A stretch of DNA of 64,000 nt from Chloroflexota bacterium. GTDB lineage: Bacteria > Chloroflexota > Limnocylindria > QHBO01. The DNA lies in contig QHBO01000016.1 of assembly GCA_003243965.1 (NCBI GenBank), forward strand, positions 225,826 through 289,825, given 5' to 3'. Position numbers and translations under genes: made by a program. Positions 49,799 through 58,855 of the stretch are shown one piece after another. The notes under the pieces are model-generated. The model saw only the letters and a program-made list of their open reading frames with translations. It was not told the origin of the DNA and did no database searches. The stretch's first letter is position 1, and each line of letters begins with the position of its first letter.

Positions 49799-51718
49799 TC
49801 ACCGCGCCCTGAGGGCGCGGCGCTTCTCCTGGTAGGCCGCAATGCTGGTCATCGGCGGCCGGATCTCGTCGCCGATCTCGCGAACCGCCAGGCCGTATCC
49901 GGATCGCGGCCGCGCCTCGATGAGCTTCATGCTGCGCCCCATCTCGGTCAGCAGCTCCAGGCGGTTGCGCTCCTCGAGCTTGCGGATCGCCGCCTGCATG
50001 ATCACGAAGCTCATCTGCGACAGGTTGCCGAGCGGCTGGTTGCGGTGGATCCGCCGCTCGAGATCGACCTGGCCGATGGCCGACAGGCCGGCCTGCTCCA
50101 GGATGTCGATCAGCAGCCCGATCTCGACCGCGTAGCCGGTGAAGAACGGCAGCCGCTCCAGCAGCGCGCGCCGGCCGGCGTACTCGCCGGAGAGGGGCTG
50201 GATCAGTCCGGACAGCTCGGGGAAGAACAGATTGATGAGGGGCCGCGCCATCAGCTCGGTGACCCGCCCGCCGCCCTCCGCCACGAGCTTGGACCCCTGG
50301 CTGATCGGACGCTGGTAAAAGCCTTTGACGTACTGGATCCGCGGCTCGCGGAGCAGCGGCCCCAGGAGCCCGTGCACGAACCGGGGCTGAATGTTGCGGA
50401 TATCGGTGTCGATCCAGGCCACGATGTCGCCATCGAGCGCGTAGAGGCTCTTCCACAGCGCCTCACCCTTGCCTCGCCGGCTGCCGAGCTCCGGCAGGAT
50501 CTCGGTGTGCAGCTTGACCTCGACCCCCAGGTCGCGGGCGATCGCTACGGTCCGGTCCTCCGACTCGGAGTCGACCACCAGGATCTGGTCGATGAGCGGG
50601 TAGCGGTCCATCAGCATCGCCTTGACGCGCTTGATGACCAGGCCGATCGTCTTCTCCTCGTTCAGGGTTGGGAGGCCGACGCTGACCGTCAGGCCCTGCC
50701 GCTCCTTCATCTCCACCAGCTTGCCGATGTCCCGGAACTCGCCGGCGTGGAACGTGTTCTCGGCAAACCACTTGTCGACCACCATCGGCAGCGAGCGGCT
50801 GCGCTCGACGTACGCGTCGGCGGCGGCCAGCGTTCCCTCCGCGGCGCGCAGCTGGTCGAAGGTGGCGACCCCCAGCGCCTGGCGGGTCTTGACCACGATG
50901 ACGGTCGGCTTGGCCCTGGTCACGACCGCCTCGGGGACGGCGCCGAACAGGTATCGACCGTCCGAGGCGCCGCTCTCGGCCGGCTGCGCCGCGGCGCCCA
51001 TGATCACCAGGTCGTGGCGCGCCGCCTCGGAGACGATCGCCGCCCGGACGGAGGTGGCCTCCACGATGGAGCCGCTCGTCCGTCGCCCGCCGCCGTGATC
51101 GGCGATGAAACGGTCGAGCGCCTCTCGCTCGCGCTCCACGGCGCGCGGCCCGATGCCGCGCGGCACCACGTGCAGCACCACCACCTGGGCTCCGAAGCGC
51201 TTGCCCAGATCCCGCGCCAGGCGCATCGCGAGCTCCGCGTGCGGACCGCCGCGCACCGGAACCAGGATCGAGCGGACGTGCTCCAGGCCGCGCTGCTTCA
51301 CGACCGCGATGTCACACGGTGACTCGCGCACGACCGCGTCGATGGTGGGCGAGAAGACCGATGTCGGGCCCGGGCTGGTTCCCGCCCAGCCGAAGATCAC
51401 AAGATCGGCGGACTCCTCGGTCACCGCCTCGATGACTCCATCAGCGGCGCGCCGCCCGATGCGCACCATGCTGCGGATCTGGACTCCCTCCTCGTCACCG
51501 AAGTCCAGCACGCGCTGCAGCAGCCGACGCGCGGTGCGCGCCTTGGTCGCTCCCTCGGAGAGCGAGATCCCTTCCGGCACCTGGACGATGCCGAGCGCCG
51601 TGATCTCCGTCGGGCGCCCGTTGCTGAGCCCGGATCCGATCCGCACCAGGTCACGCGCCGTCCGCGGGTTGGCGAGCGGCAGCAGGATCCGGTACGGCTG
51701 TCGCCGACGGGGCGACAT
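49799..51718 (-). CDS. UspA-UspA-glucosyl-3-phosphoglycerate synthase fusion
   Basis: 639 residues. Residues 1-140 and 150-300 are two universal-stress-protein domains (YRILLPLANPRTARDLV; VRSILVPVRGGPHAELAMRL). Residues 310-639 are a GT-A glycosyltransferase closely following GpgS: SVGLPTLNEEKTIGLVI, VVDSESEDRT, RRGKGEALWKSL, WIDTDIRNI (metal-binding DxD), YVKGFYQRP and LSGEYAGRRALLERLPF. GpgS transfers glucose to 3-phosphoglycerate. Stand-alone GpgS is about 330 residues, so the Usp part is an addition. ATG overlaps the upstream glycosyltransferase stop. Confidence 0.85.
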   Translation of the reverse strand: MSPRRRQPYRILLPLANPRTARDLVRIGSGLSNGRPTEITALGIVQVPEGISLSEGATKARTARRLLQRVLDFGDEEGVQIRSMVRIGRRAADGVIEAVTEESADLVIFGWAGTSPGPTSVFSPTIDAVVRESPCDIAVVKQRGLEHVRSILVPVRGGPHAELAMRLARDLGKRFGAQVVVLHVVPRGIGPRAVEREREALDRFIADHGGGRRTSGSIVEATSVRAAIVSEAARHDLVIMGAAAQPAESGASDGRYLFGAVPEAVVTRAKPTVIVVKTRQALGVATFDQLRAAEGTLAAADAYVERSRSLPMVVDKWFAENTFHAGEFRDIGKLVEMKERQGLTVSVGLPTLNEEKTIGLVIKRVKAMLMDRYPLIDQILVVDSESEDRTVAIARDLGVEVKLHTEILPELGSRRGKGEALWKSLYALDGDIVAWIDTDIRNIQPRFVHGLLGPLLREPRIQYVKGFYQRPISQGSKLVAEGGGRVTELMARPLINLFFPELSGLIQPLSGEYAGRRALLERLPFFTGYAVEIGLLIDILEQAGLSAIGQVDLERRIHRNQPLGNLSQMSFVIMQAAIRKLEERNRLELLTEMGRSMKLIEARPRSGYGLAVREIGDEIRPPMTSIAAYQEKRRALRAR

Positions 51719-52965
51719 CAGGACTCTGCGGCGCGCATCGCGCGCCATCGGTCGACGAGGTAGGGCTTCAGCTCCTCGAACTGCCGCGCCTGCCCGTCGA
51801 TCACCCGCTCGGCCTGCTCGGTGCTCATCTCCAGCGTCTCGGTGATGAAGCCGGCGGTCCGCCCAAAGTAGATGGGCGTCAGCGCGGCGAGGATCCGCTC
51901 GTGGTCCGCGCCGGGTGACTGGTAGGCCGCGAGGGTGTCGTACAGGCAGCGGACCCACAGCTCGGCGGGGAACAGGAAGTCAGCCGGCTCTCCGCTGATC
52001 TCCAGCGCATCGAGGCGCTCCAGCTGCTCGGGGGCGAGCATCTCCGCCCACGCCTCGCGCATCGCGACCCGCGCGGTCTCGAAGCTGTCGAGCAGCTTGA
52101 CGTGGCTGACGTCGATCGGCTCAGGGGACACGACCCGCTCGAAGCCGTACTCGGGGATCGGGTGCGAGCCGCGGACCCGGAGCCATCGGTCCTCGTACAG
52201 GCCGGCCAGCCGGAAGAGGGTGCCGACCACCTGGCGGAACATGGGCCCCAGGTCGGACGCGGGATCCTTGGCGTCGTGGATCTTTGCGCCCAGGCGCGTC
52301 TGGCAGACCGCGAACCCCTCGTTGATCGCTGAGTGGGTCATCCAGATGTCGATCCCGAACCGCGCGGTCAGCTCGTCGAAGCTCGAGAGCTCCAGGTAGC
52401 GCTGGACGAGATCGCCGCTGACCCCAAAGTCGCCACCGATCGGCTGCCGGATTCGTCGCCCGTAGAGCGCCCGGGTCAGCGGGTAGGCGATCTGGTTGGT
52501 GATCGTGCCGTCCCACTTGTAGCGCGCGTAGAGCGGGGTGACGAAGTCGTAGCCGCCCTTGAGGATCGGTCCGACCAGCAGCTCCACCCACTCCGGGACG
52601 ATGCTGCGCAGGTCGGAGTCGACCATCACCATGGCCTTGACGTTCAGCTCGCGCGCGATCTCCAGCAGCGCCCGCACGGCGGTGCCCTTCCCGCTGGTGC
52701 CCTGGTAGGTGACGCTCACCCTCCGCAACCGATGGCGCGGCGAGACGAGGATGATCTTCTCGATGTAGTCGGGGCTCTCGGTGCTGACCGCCACGCGCGG
52801 CGTGTCGTCCGGCGAGCCGCCATCCGAGTTGACGAGCACCGGCTTGAGGTCGGGGAAGTACTGCACCATGCCGGCCGTCGCGGCGCGCACGACATAGCCG
52901 ATCGTCTCGGCATTGCCGAAGCTGGGAATGCCGACCATCAGGTCTGCGCTGCCGATGCGCCGCAC
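51718..52965 (-). CDS. GT-A glycosyltransferase, GpgS/mannosylglycerate-synthase-like
   Basis: 415 residues from GTG 52965; an in-frame CTG at 53073 has a perfect AGGAGG 5 nt before it and would add 36 residues. Seen: VGIPSFGNAETIGYVVRAA, VNSDGGSPDDT, GTSGKGTAVRALLEIA, MVDSDLRSIVPEWVELLVGP (DxD) and IGGDFGVSGDL. The fold is GT2/GT81-like and related to enzymes acting on glycerate or phosphoglycerate acceptors. Coupled by a 4-nt overlap to the UspA-GpgS fusion, it may extend or modify its product. Confidence 0.75.
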   Translation of the reverse strand: MRRIGSADLMVGIPSFGNAETIGYVVRAATAGMVQYFPDLKPVLVNSDGGSPDDTPRVAVSTESPDYIEKIILVSPRHRLRRVSVTYQGTSGKGTAVRALLEIARELNVKAMVMVDSDLRSIVPEWVELLVGPILKGGYDFVTPLYARYKWDGTITNQIAYPLTRALYGRRIRQPIGGDFGVSGDLVQRYLELSSFDELTARFGIDIWMTHSAINEGFAVCQTRLGAKIHDAKDPASDLGPMFRQVVGTLFRLAGLYEDRWLRVRGSHPIPEYGFERVVSPEPIDVSHVKLLDSFETARVAMREAWAEMLAPEQLERLDALEISGEPADFLFPAELWVRCLYDTLAAYQSPGADHERILAALTPIYFGRTAGFITETLEMSTEQAERVIDGQARQFEELKPYLVDRWRAMRAAES

Positions 52966-53216
52966 CTCGGCGAGGCCCTCGGCGTCCAGTGCGGATGCGG
53001 GTCCGGCGCCTCGTGCGTCCGTTGGGGGAGCGCCGACGCCGCTGCCCGCCGCGCCGGGCTGGTTCGACGTCAGGGCATCCTCCTGTGGTCGTCGCTGCGT
53101 GGCGTGCTCGGGCCGCCTAGCCTAGCACCGCCCCCGGTTCCCGGCCACGGCGCGCGTCTTGGGGCGCGAGCGCGCTCGGCGGCGACCGGGCCGCTGCGCT
53201 GGGACCGCGCCGCCGG

Positions 53217-53915
53217 TCAGCGGTCGCCGATGAAGCGCCTCCGCTTCGGGCGCTGGCCGAACATGCGGCCGAAGATGCTCGGGCCGTGCTCGTGGGCGGC
53301 CGAGATCTCGATCCAGTCCTCGCTCACCTCGCCGGGGTGGTAGCGCGAGTTCATGTGCTTGGCCACGTAGTGCGTAAACCCGTTCGCCCGCCAGGCGAGC
53401 AGCCACGAGTCGATGGGGAGCCGCACCGCGGGGCTGATCCGCACTCGCACGTTCTCCTCCACCACCGAGCTGAGCAGCCGCCGGCGCTCCTGGTAGGGCA
53501 CCTCGTGGAGCAGCTCACCGTCGAGCTCGACCAGGTCGAAGACCACGAACGCCCGCCGCGTCTCGTTGGCGACGGGGTCGGGAACCTCGCCGGCGAGCCC
53601 CTCTTCGGCGAGCGTCGAGGCCCAGTGGCGCGCCGCGCTTCCATCTCCCACGAAGGGCTGCGCGGTCCACACTCCGTCGAGGACGGCCTGCTGGGCAGCC
53701 ACCGATGGGCCGATCACCTCGCCCGCCTCACGATACTCATCGTCGACGGGCGCGCCCAGCCGGTCGGTGAGCCGGGCAGCGCCATCGGTCACGCGCGCCA
53801 GCAGACGGTCGCCGCGCCAGGCGGGCTCGAAGAGCCATTCGACGCTGGCCACGATCGTGTCGCTGCGGGTCGCAAGCTGGGGCAGGCGCGAGGTGTCGAG
53901 CAGCTGATCGGTCAT
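53217..53915 (-). CDS. Second ligase-fold pseudoenzyme
   Basis: 232 residues with ATP-dependent ligase layout but disrupted catalysis. Motif I is FEPAWRGDR (Lys to Ala, Asp to Arg); motif III is LDGVWTA (Glu to Val); IIIa AFVVFDLVELDGELL is well kept, as is motif IV THYVAKHMNSRYHPG, while motif V ends DWIEIS (Lys to Glu). The tail is basic (QRPKRRRFIGDR). It is divergent in sequence from the Ku-linked protein at 21309. Lies between the glycosyltransferase operon and the DEAD-box helicase. Confidence 0.68.
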   Translation of the reverse strand: MTDQLLDTSRLPQLATRSDTIVASVEWLFEPAWRGDRLLARVTDGAARLTDRLGAPVDDEYREAGEVIGPSVAAQQAVLDGVWTAQPFVGDGSAARHWASTLAEEGLAGEVPDPVANETRRAFVVFDLVELDGELLHEVPYQERRRLLSSVVEENVRVRISPAVRLPIDSWLLAWRANGFTHYVAKHMNSRYHPGEVSEDWIEISAAHEHGPSIFGRMFGQRPKRRRFIGDR

Positions 53916-53973
53916 CGGTCTGCCAGAACTACGGCCGGCTGCGCCGGGTGGTTCACCATCTGGGCATCGCGCG

Positions 53974-55308
53974 TCAGACCGGGCCGTAAAGCCGGAGTTC
54001 GCCCTCCTCGATCTCGCCGCCGACCAGGGCCTTGATCGCGTCCCAGGCGTCCAGGTCCCACTCGCCGACGAAGGTGATGGCGGTTCCCTCCTTGCCGGCG
54101 CGACCGGTGCGGCCGACGCGGTGCACGTACGTGTCCGCGTCCTCGGGCAGGTCGTAGTTGACGACGTACGGCAGGTCGGTGATGTCCAGGCCGCGCGAGG
54201 CGACGTTGGTGGCCACCAGGAACTGGATCTTGCCAGCCTTGAAGCTGGCGAGCGTCCCCGCGCGCTCTCGCTGCGAGAGGCCGCCGTGAAGGGCGGCGAC
54301 GTTCTTTCCGCGCCGCTTCAGGGTGGCGGCCAGGCGGTCAACGCCGATCTGCGTGTGGCGGAAGACCAGGAGCCGATCGAACCCGAACTCCTCCGTCAGC
54401 TCGATCAGCGCCCGCACCTTGTCCTGCTCGGCGACGTAATAGACGAGCTGGCGCAGGGTATCCACCGTCCGGACCTCGGGGCGAACGCTCACCTGCTCGG
54501 CGTCACGGTCCATGAACCGATCGCAGATGCGCAGGATGGCGTACGGCATCGTGGCCGAGAAGAGAGCGGTCTGCCGCTGGCGCGGGCAGCGCGCCAGGAT
54601 CGTCTCGACATCGACGATGAAGCCCATGTCGAGCATCCGGTCCGCCTCGTCCAGGATGACCGTGTGCACCCGATCGAGGCGGAGCTCGCCGCGGCGCACG
54701 AGGTCAAGGACTCGCCCGGGAGTGCCGACCACGAGATGCGCGCCGCGCCGCAGCCCGGCGATCTGCTTCTCCATGCTCGATCCGCCATAGATCGCCACCG
54801 GAACCACGTTGCGGAACGCGCCGAGCCTGGCGATCTCATCGGTGACCTGGACGCACAGCTCGCGGGTGGGAGTCAGGACCAGAGCCTGGACGTGATGCTG
54901 GGCCGGGTCGATCTTCTCGACCATCGGTATCCCGAAGGCAGCCGTCTTGCCGGTGCCGGTCTGCGCCTGTCCGATCAGGTCGCGACCACTCCGCAGGGGC
55001 GGAATGGCCCGCGACTGGACCTCGGTCGGCTGGACGTAGCCCATCCGCTCCAGGGCACGAGCGATGGTCACCGGCACCTCGATCTCGCCGAAGCGATGCG
55101 CGCGTGAGGCGGCCAGGACAGCCTGCAACAGCTGCGCGTCCTCCGGAGCTCCGCTGGAAGGCTGACCGGGACCGTGAGCGGGTTCGACGGTGTGCGTCGC
55201 CGATGCCGCGCCGTCAGCGGCCGAGCGTGCGCTCGATCCGTTGCTGCTGGGGTTGCGCCGGCGGCCGCGAGCTGCGCGGCGGGCCGGGATTGATTCGGTT
55301 TCTGGCAA
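53974..55308 (-). CDS. DEAD-box RNA helicase
   Basis: 444 residues from TTG 55308, chosen because GGAG lies 5 nt before it and no ATG or GTG precedes the conserved core. A disordered, basic N-terminus of about 60 residues is followed by the Q motif (GYVQPTEVQSRAIP), Walker A AQTGTGKTAAF, PTRELCVQV, TPGRVLDL, LDEADRML, SATMP, VFRHTQ, NVASRGLDI and HRVGRTGRAG. RhlE/DeaD-like; acts in RNA unwinding and ribosome assembly. Confidence 0.9.
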   Translation of the reverse strand: MPETESIPARRAARGRRRNPSSNGSSARSAADGAASATHTVEPAHGPGQPSSGAPEDAQLLQAVLAASRAHRFGEIEVPVTIARALERMGYVQPTEVQSRAIPPLRSGRDLIGQAQTGTGKTAAFGIPMVEKIDPAQHHVQALVLTPTRELCVQVTDEIARLGAFRNVVPVAIYGGSSMEKQIAGLRRGAHLVVGTPGRVLDLVRRGELRLDRVHTVILDEADRMLDMGFIVDVETILARCPRQRQTALFSATMPYAILRICDRFMDRDAEQVSVRPEVRTVDTLRQLVYYVAEQDKVRALIELTEEFGFDRLLVFRHTQIGVDRLAATLKRRGKNVAALHGGLSQRERAGTLASFKAGKIQFLVATNVASRGLDITDLPYVVNYDLPEDADTYVHRVGRTGRAGKEGTAITFVGEWDLDAWDAIKALVGGEIEEGELRLYGPV

Positions 55309-55457
55309 GAGTGCTCCGGATGCGATGTTGTTGGTGATCGCGCGTCCTCCGGCCGGGTCGGCGCACGTTCGCGCGATGCGCGGCGCGTGCAGCTCGGTGA
55401 CCCGGGGGCGCGATCCGGGGGATCGTACCACGCCGCCGAAGGCGATCCGAACGGAGC

Positions 55458-56552
55458 CTAGGCCACGACCGTGGCGGACGGGCGCGGCCGCTGACCTGGG
55501 TCGCTGGATTCGGGTCCGCCGGCCTCGCCACCCGCCTGCCCGTCGACTTCGATCGCTGCCGCCTCCCGATCCCGGTAGCCGCCCGGGTGGCTGGCGCGCC
55601 AGTTCCACGCGTCGGAGAGCATCTCGTCCAGGGTCGAGTGCTTCGGCTGCCACCCGAGTTCGCGGCGCGCCCGGCGGGACGAGGCGACGAGGACCGGTGG
55701 GTCACCCAGCCGACGCTTCACCACCCGCGCCGGAATGGCGCGCCCCGTCACGCGCCGCGCGGCCTCGACCACCTCGCGCACACTGAAGCCGGCCGCCGAG
55801 CCGAGGTTGTACACCTCGAGGGATGGCTCGGCGTCATCGGTCGCCTCGAGGGCCAGCATGTGCGCCGAGGCGAGGTCGCGCACATGCAGGAAGTCACGAA
55901 TGCACGTGCCGTCCGGAGTCGGATAGTCCTGCCCGAAGATCTGCACGTGATTCGCCTCGCCGGCCGCGACGCGCAGCACCAGCGGCGCGAGGTGGGTCTC
56001 CGGCCGGTGGTCCTCGCCATTGCGCTCGGTGGCCCCCGCCACGTTGAAGTAGCGCAGCGAGATGGCACGGAACCCATGCGCGGCGGCGAACCAGCGCATC
56101 GCCCCTTCGAACGCCAGCTTGGTCGCGCCGTAGGGACTGATCGGCTCGGTTCGGTCTCCCTCGGCGATCGGGACGCGGCGCGGTTCGCCGTACACGGCCG
56201 CGGTCGAGGAGTAGACGAGCCGGCTGGTGCCGGCGCTGCGCATCGCCTCCAGCAGGGCCACGCCGCCCGAGACGTTGGTCCGGTAGTAGAGCCCGGGGTC
56301 GGCCATCGACTCGCCGACCAGGGATCGGGCCGCGCAATGGAGGACCGCGTCGATGCGCTGCTCGCGGAGCACCAGGTCCAACAGCGCGCCGTCCGAGATG
56401 TCGCCGACCACGAGCTTGGCGCCGTCGACCACGGCGGCGGCGTGGCCGCTCGTCAGGTTGTCGTAGACCACCACGTGGTGGCCATCCTCGACGAAGGCCT
56501 CGACGCTGGTCGATCCGACGTATCCCGCACCGCCGACGACGAGGATCCTCAA
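55458..56552 (-). CDS. galE: UDP-glucose 4-epimerase
   Basis: 364-residue short-chain dehydrogenase that interconverts UDP-glucose and UDP-galactose. NAD motif VVGGAGYVGSTSVEAF at the N-terminus, YDNLTSGHA, catalytic Ser-Tyr region VYSSTAAVYGEPRR and SPYGATKLAFE, and YFNVAGA. A Glu/Gly-rich C-terminal tail extends beyond the usual length. Downstream of deoC by 37 nt on the same strand. Confidence 0.93.
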   Translation of the reverse strand: MRILVVGGAGYVGSTSVEAFVEDGHHVVVYDNLTSGHAAAVVDGAKLVVGDISDGALLDLVLREQRIDAVLHCAARSLVGESMADPGLYYRTNVSGGVALLEAMRSAGTSRLVYSSTAAVYGEPRRVPIAEGDRTEPISPYGATKLAFEGAMRWFAAAHGFRAISLRYFNVAGATERNGEDHRPETHLAPLVLRVAAGEANHVQIFGQDYPTPDGTCIRDFLHVRDLASAHMLALEATDDAEPSLEVYNLGSAAGFSVREVVEAARRVTGRAIPARVVKRRLGDPPVLVASSRRARRELGWQPKHSTLDEMLSDAWNWRASHPGGYRDREAAAIEVDGQAGGEAGGPESSDPGQRPRPSATVVA

Positions 56553-56589
56553 TCCAAGGCTCCTGCGGGCCTTCCCGCCCGCTCGCGAC

Positions 56590-57288
56590 TCATCGAACCG
56601 CAGCGGCCGCGAGCTGCGGCGCGTCGGAGGCCACGCTCAACAGCTCCGGGCTCAGCTGCGTCGACACCCGGGCGGCACCCGCCTCGAATGCGGCCGCGAT
56701 CTCCTCGGCGGAGCGAAAGCGTCCGCAGGCCTTGACGTCGACCCGGATCCCGAGGCTGTCGCGAGCGATTCTGCTGCGGCCGATCGAGCGCGCGGCGGTT
56801 GCATCGCCGGTCCCGGTCACCACCAGGTCGGCGCCCGCGCGCTCGGCGAGCAGGCAAGCACGACGGAGGTGCGGCTCGGCGATCGGGTCCGGGCCGAGAA
56901 TCACGCCCACCTCCGCCAGCGCCGAGTGCGCCATGTCAATCACGGCCAGCATGTCGTTGTAGACCGCGTCCTCGTCGCGGGAGACGAGCGCTCCCACGTT
57001 GAGCACGAAATCTATCTGCGTGGCGCCCTGCTCGAGCGCCTTGCTCGCCTCGAACGCCTTGACTGCCAGGACGTGGGCCCCGCTCGGATAGCCGACCACG
57101 GTGCCGAGTCGCACCCGCGAGCGGCCGAGCTGTCGCTTGGCCGCTTTGACCAGCCACGGGTTGACCGTCAGCGCGGCGAGCTCGTGCTCGATGGCCAGCG
57201 CGATCGCCCCGTCCAGATCGGCGAGCGATGCGTTCGGCGTGGTCAACCGATGCTCGAGCCGTCCGGCTCGGCGGGGCGAGGCGGTCAT
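56590..57288 (-). CDS. deoC: Deoxyribose-phosphate aldolase
   Basis: 232 residues. Motifs: LTVNPWLVKAAK, GTVVGYPSGAHVLAVKAFEA, IDFVLNVGAL with the family Asp, and VKACGRFRSAEE, where the Schiff-base lysine is kept though the usual KASGG is KACGR. Degrades deoxynucleoside sugar. A TACAAT -10 on the minus strand at 57326-57331 lies upstream. Confidence 0.93.
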   Translation of the reverse strand: MTASPRRAGRLEHRLTTPNASLADLDGAIALAIEHELAALTVNPWLVKAAKRQLGRSRVRLGTVVGYPSGAHVLAVKAFEASKALEQGATQIDFVLNVGALVSRDEDAVYNDMLAVIDMAHSALAEVGVILGPDPIAEPHLRRACLLAERAGADLVVTGTGDATAARSIGRSRIARDSLGIRVDVKACGRFRSAEEIAAAFEAGAARVSTQLSPELLSVASDAPQLAAAAVR

Positions 57289-57339
57289 CGCGCGAGTGGG
57301 TCTCCTGGATCGGTCCGGATCGCCGATTGTACCAGCGAG

Positions 57340-58746
57340 CTAGGCCGATGCCCCCCGACCTCCACCGCCGGTGCGGTGCGTGCTGTCACCACCGCGATGC
57401 AGCTTCCGCGCAAGCGCCGTCAACCGCTCCTCGGTGTTCAGCGCGGGATCGTCCAGCACCGCCTCGGTGAGCGCGCGCAGGACCCGGCCGACCTCTGGCC
57501 CCGGACCGATTTCCAGGGTGCGTGCGATGTCGGTGCCGTTCACCGCCAGGTCGCTCATCCGCAGCGGAGAGCTGGCAATCTCCGCGGCGACGCGCTGCTC
57601 GAGCTCTGCGATGCCGCCGCGAAGCGGCTCGCGCGTTCCCGAGGCGGCGTTGTCGGCACGCCGCAGGGCGAACAGATCGGGGAGCCGTTGTCTCCCGACG
57701 CGGCGGATGAAACGCCGCACGGCGGCATCGGTCCAGTCCCGGCGATAGGCGAACATGTGGTGCCGCACCAGCTCCGAGACGCGGGCGGCATCGGCGCGCG
57801 AAAGGCGCAGCCGGTCGGCGATCCCGCCGGCCAGCTCTGCTCCCACCGTCTCGTGGCCCAGGAAGTGACCGTCGCCGCCGGTGCTCGCCTTGCCGACGTC
57901 ATGCAGCAGCCCGGTGAGACGCAGGATCGGGTCGTGGCCCGGAAGCGCATCGACGGTCCGCAGCGAGTGCTCCAGCGCGTCGCCCGGGAGCGACTTCCGC
58001 TGCTCCACACCGCGGAGCGCGGCGAGCTCCGGCAGGAGAGCGGTGAGCATGCCCAGCCGCTCCATCCGCCGCAGCGCATCAGACGGCGGATCGTGGGCGA
58101 TGATGCGCAGCAGCTCGTCGCGAACCCGCTCGCCGGACAGCTCGGCGGCGGCCGGCGCGTGGCGCCGCAGCGCGGCCTCGGTGGCCGCCTCGATGCGCAG
58201 CTCGAATCGCGCAGCAAAGCGGACGGCGCGCAGCAGTCGGAGCGCGTCCTCCAGGAGCCGGAGTTCCGGGTCCCCCACCGTACGCAGCACCCGGCGCCGC
58301 AGGTCGGCGCGGCCGCCGTACGGATCCACCAGGTCGCCGATGCCGGCCTCGACGTCCCGTGGCCGCCACGCCACGGCGTTGATCGTGAAGTCGCGCCGCG
58401 ACAGGTCCTCCGTCAGGGAGCTTCCCCAGTGGACCACGTCCGGGCGTCGACGGTCCCGGTAGCTTCCCTCGCTGCGGTAGGTCGTGATCTCCACGCGCGG
58501 CGGCCCGGCGAGCGTCACCGTCCCAAACGGGTTCTCCCAGCGCGCATCCGGGAAGAGACGAGTGACCTCCTCCGGGGTGGCGGCGGTCGCCAGGTCCCAA
58601 TCGGCGGCCACTTCACCATGCAGGATGTCCCGGAGCGAGCCGCCGACCACCGCCGCGTCGTGGCCTGCCTCCGTCAGACGGCGCAGCGTGCCGGCGACGA
58701 ACTGCGGCAGGTCCAGCTTCAGGGGCTCGGCGGCATCGGTCTCCAC
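57340..58746 (-). CDS. cca: CCA-adding tRNA nucleotidyltransferase
   Basis: 468 residues, GTG start at 58746 (VETDAAEP). Head domain: AVVGGSLRDILHGE with DWDLATAATPEEV (metal-binding DxD), then RRDFTINAVAW and DPYGGRADL; neck and tail with RLLRAVRFAARF; HD domain GLLHDVGKASTG. Neither tRNA in this window encodes CCA, so this enzyme is required. Convergent with nothing; deoC follows downstream. Confidence 0.92.
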   Translation of the reverse strand: METDAAEPLKLDLPQFVAGTLRRLTEAGHDAAVVGGSLRDILHGEVAADWDLATAATPEEVTRLFPDARWENPFGTVTLAGPPRVEITTYRSEGSYRDRRRPDVVHWGSSLTEDLSRRDFTINAVAWRPRDVEAGIGDLVDPYGGRADLRRRVLRTVGDPELRLLEDALRLLRAVRFAARFELRIEAATEAALRRHAPAAAELSGERVRDELLRIIAHDPPSDALRRMERLGMLTALLPELAALRGVEQRKSLPGDALEHSLRTVDALPGHDPILRLTGLLHDVGKASTGGDGHFLGHETVGAELAGGIADRLRLSRADAARVSELVRHHMFAYRRDWTDAAVRRFIRRVGRQRLPDLFALRRADNAASGTREPLRGGIAELEQRVAAEIASSPLRMSDLAVNGTDIARTLEIGPGPEVGRVLRALTEAVLDDPALNTEERLTALARKLHRGGDSTHRTGGGGRGASA

Positions 58747-58855
58747 CGGCGTATCGTCGGACCCCCGCCGGGCGCCGCGCAACCGGGCGCTCCGAGTCAG
58801 GTCGCCGCGCCCGACTCGGGAGTCGCTCCGGGCCGGCCACGGCCGCACGGCACGT

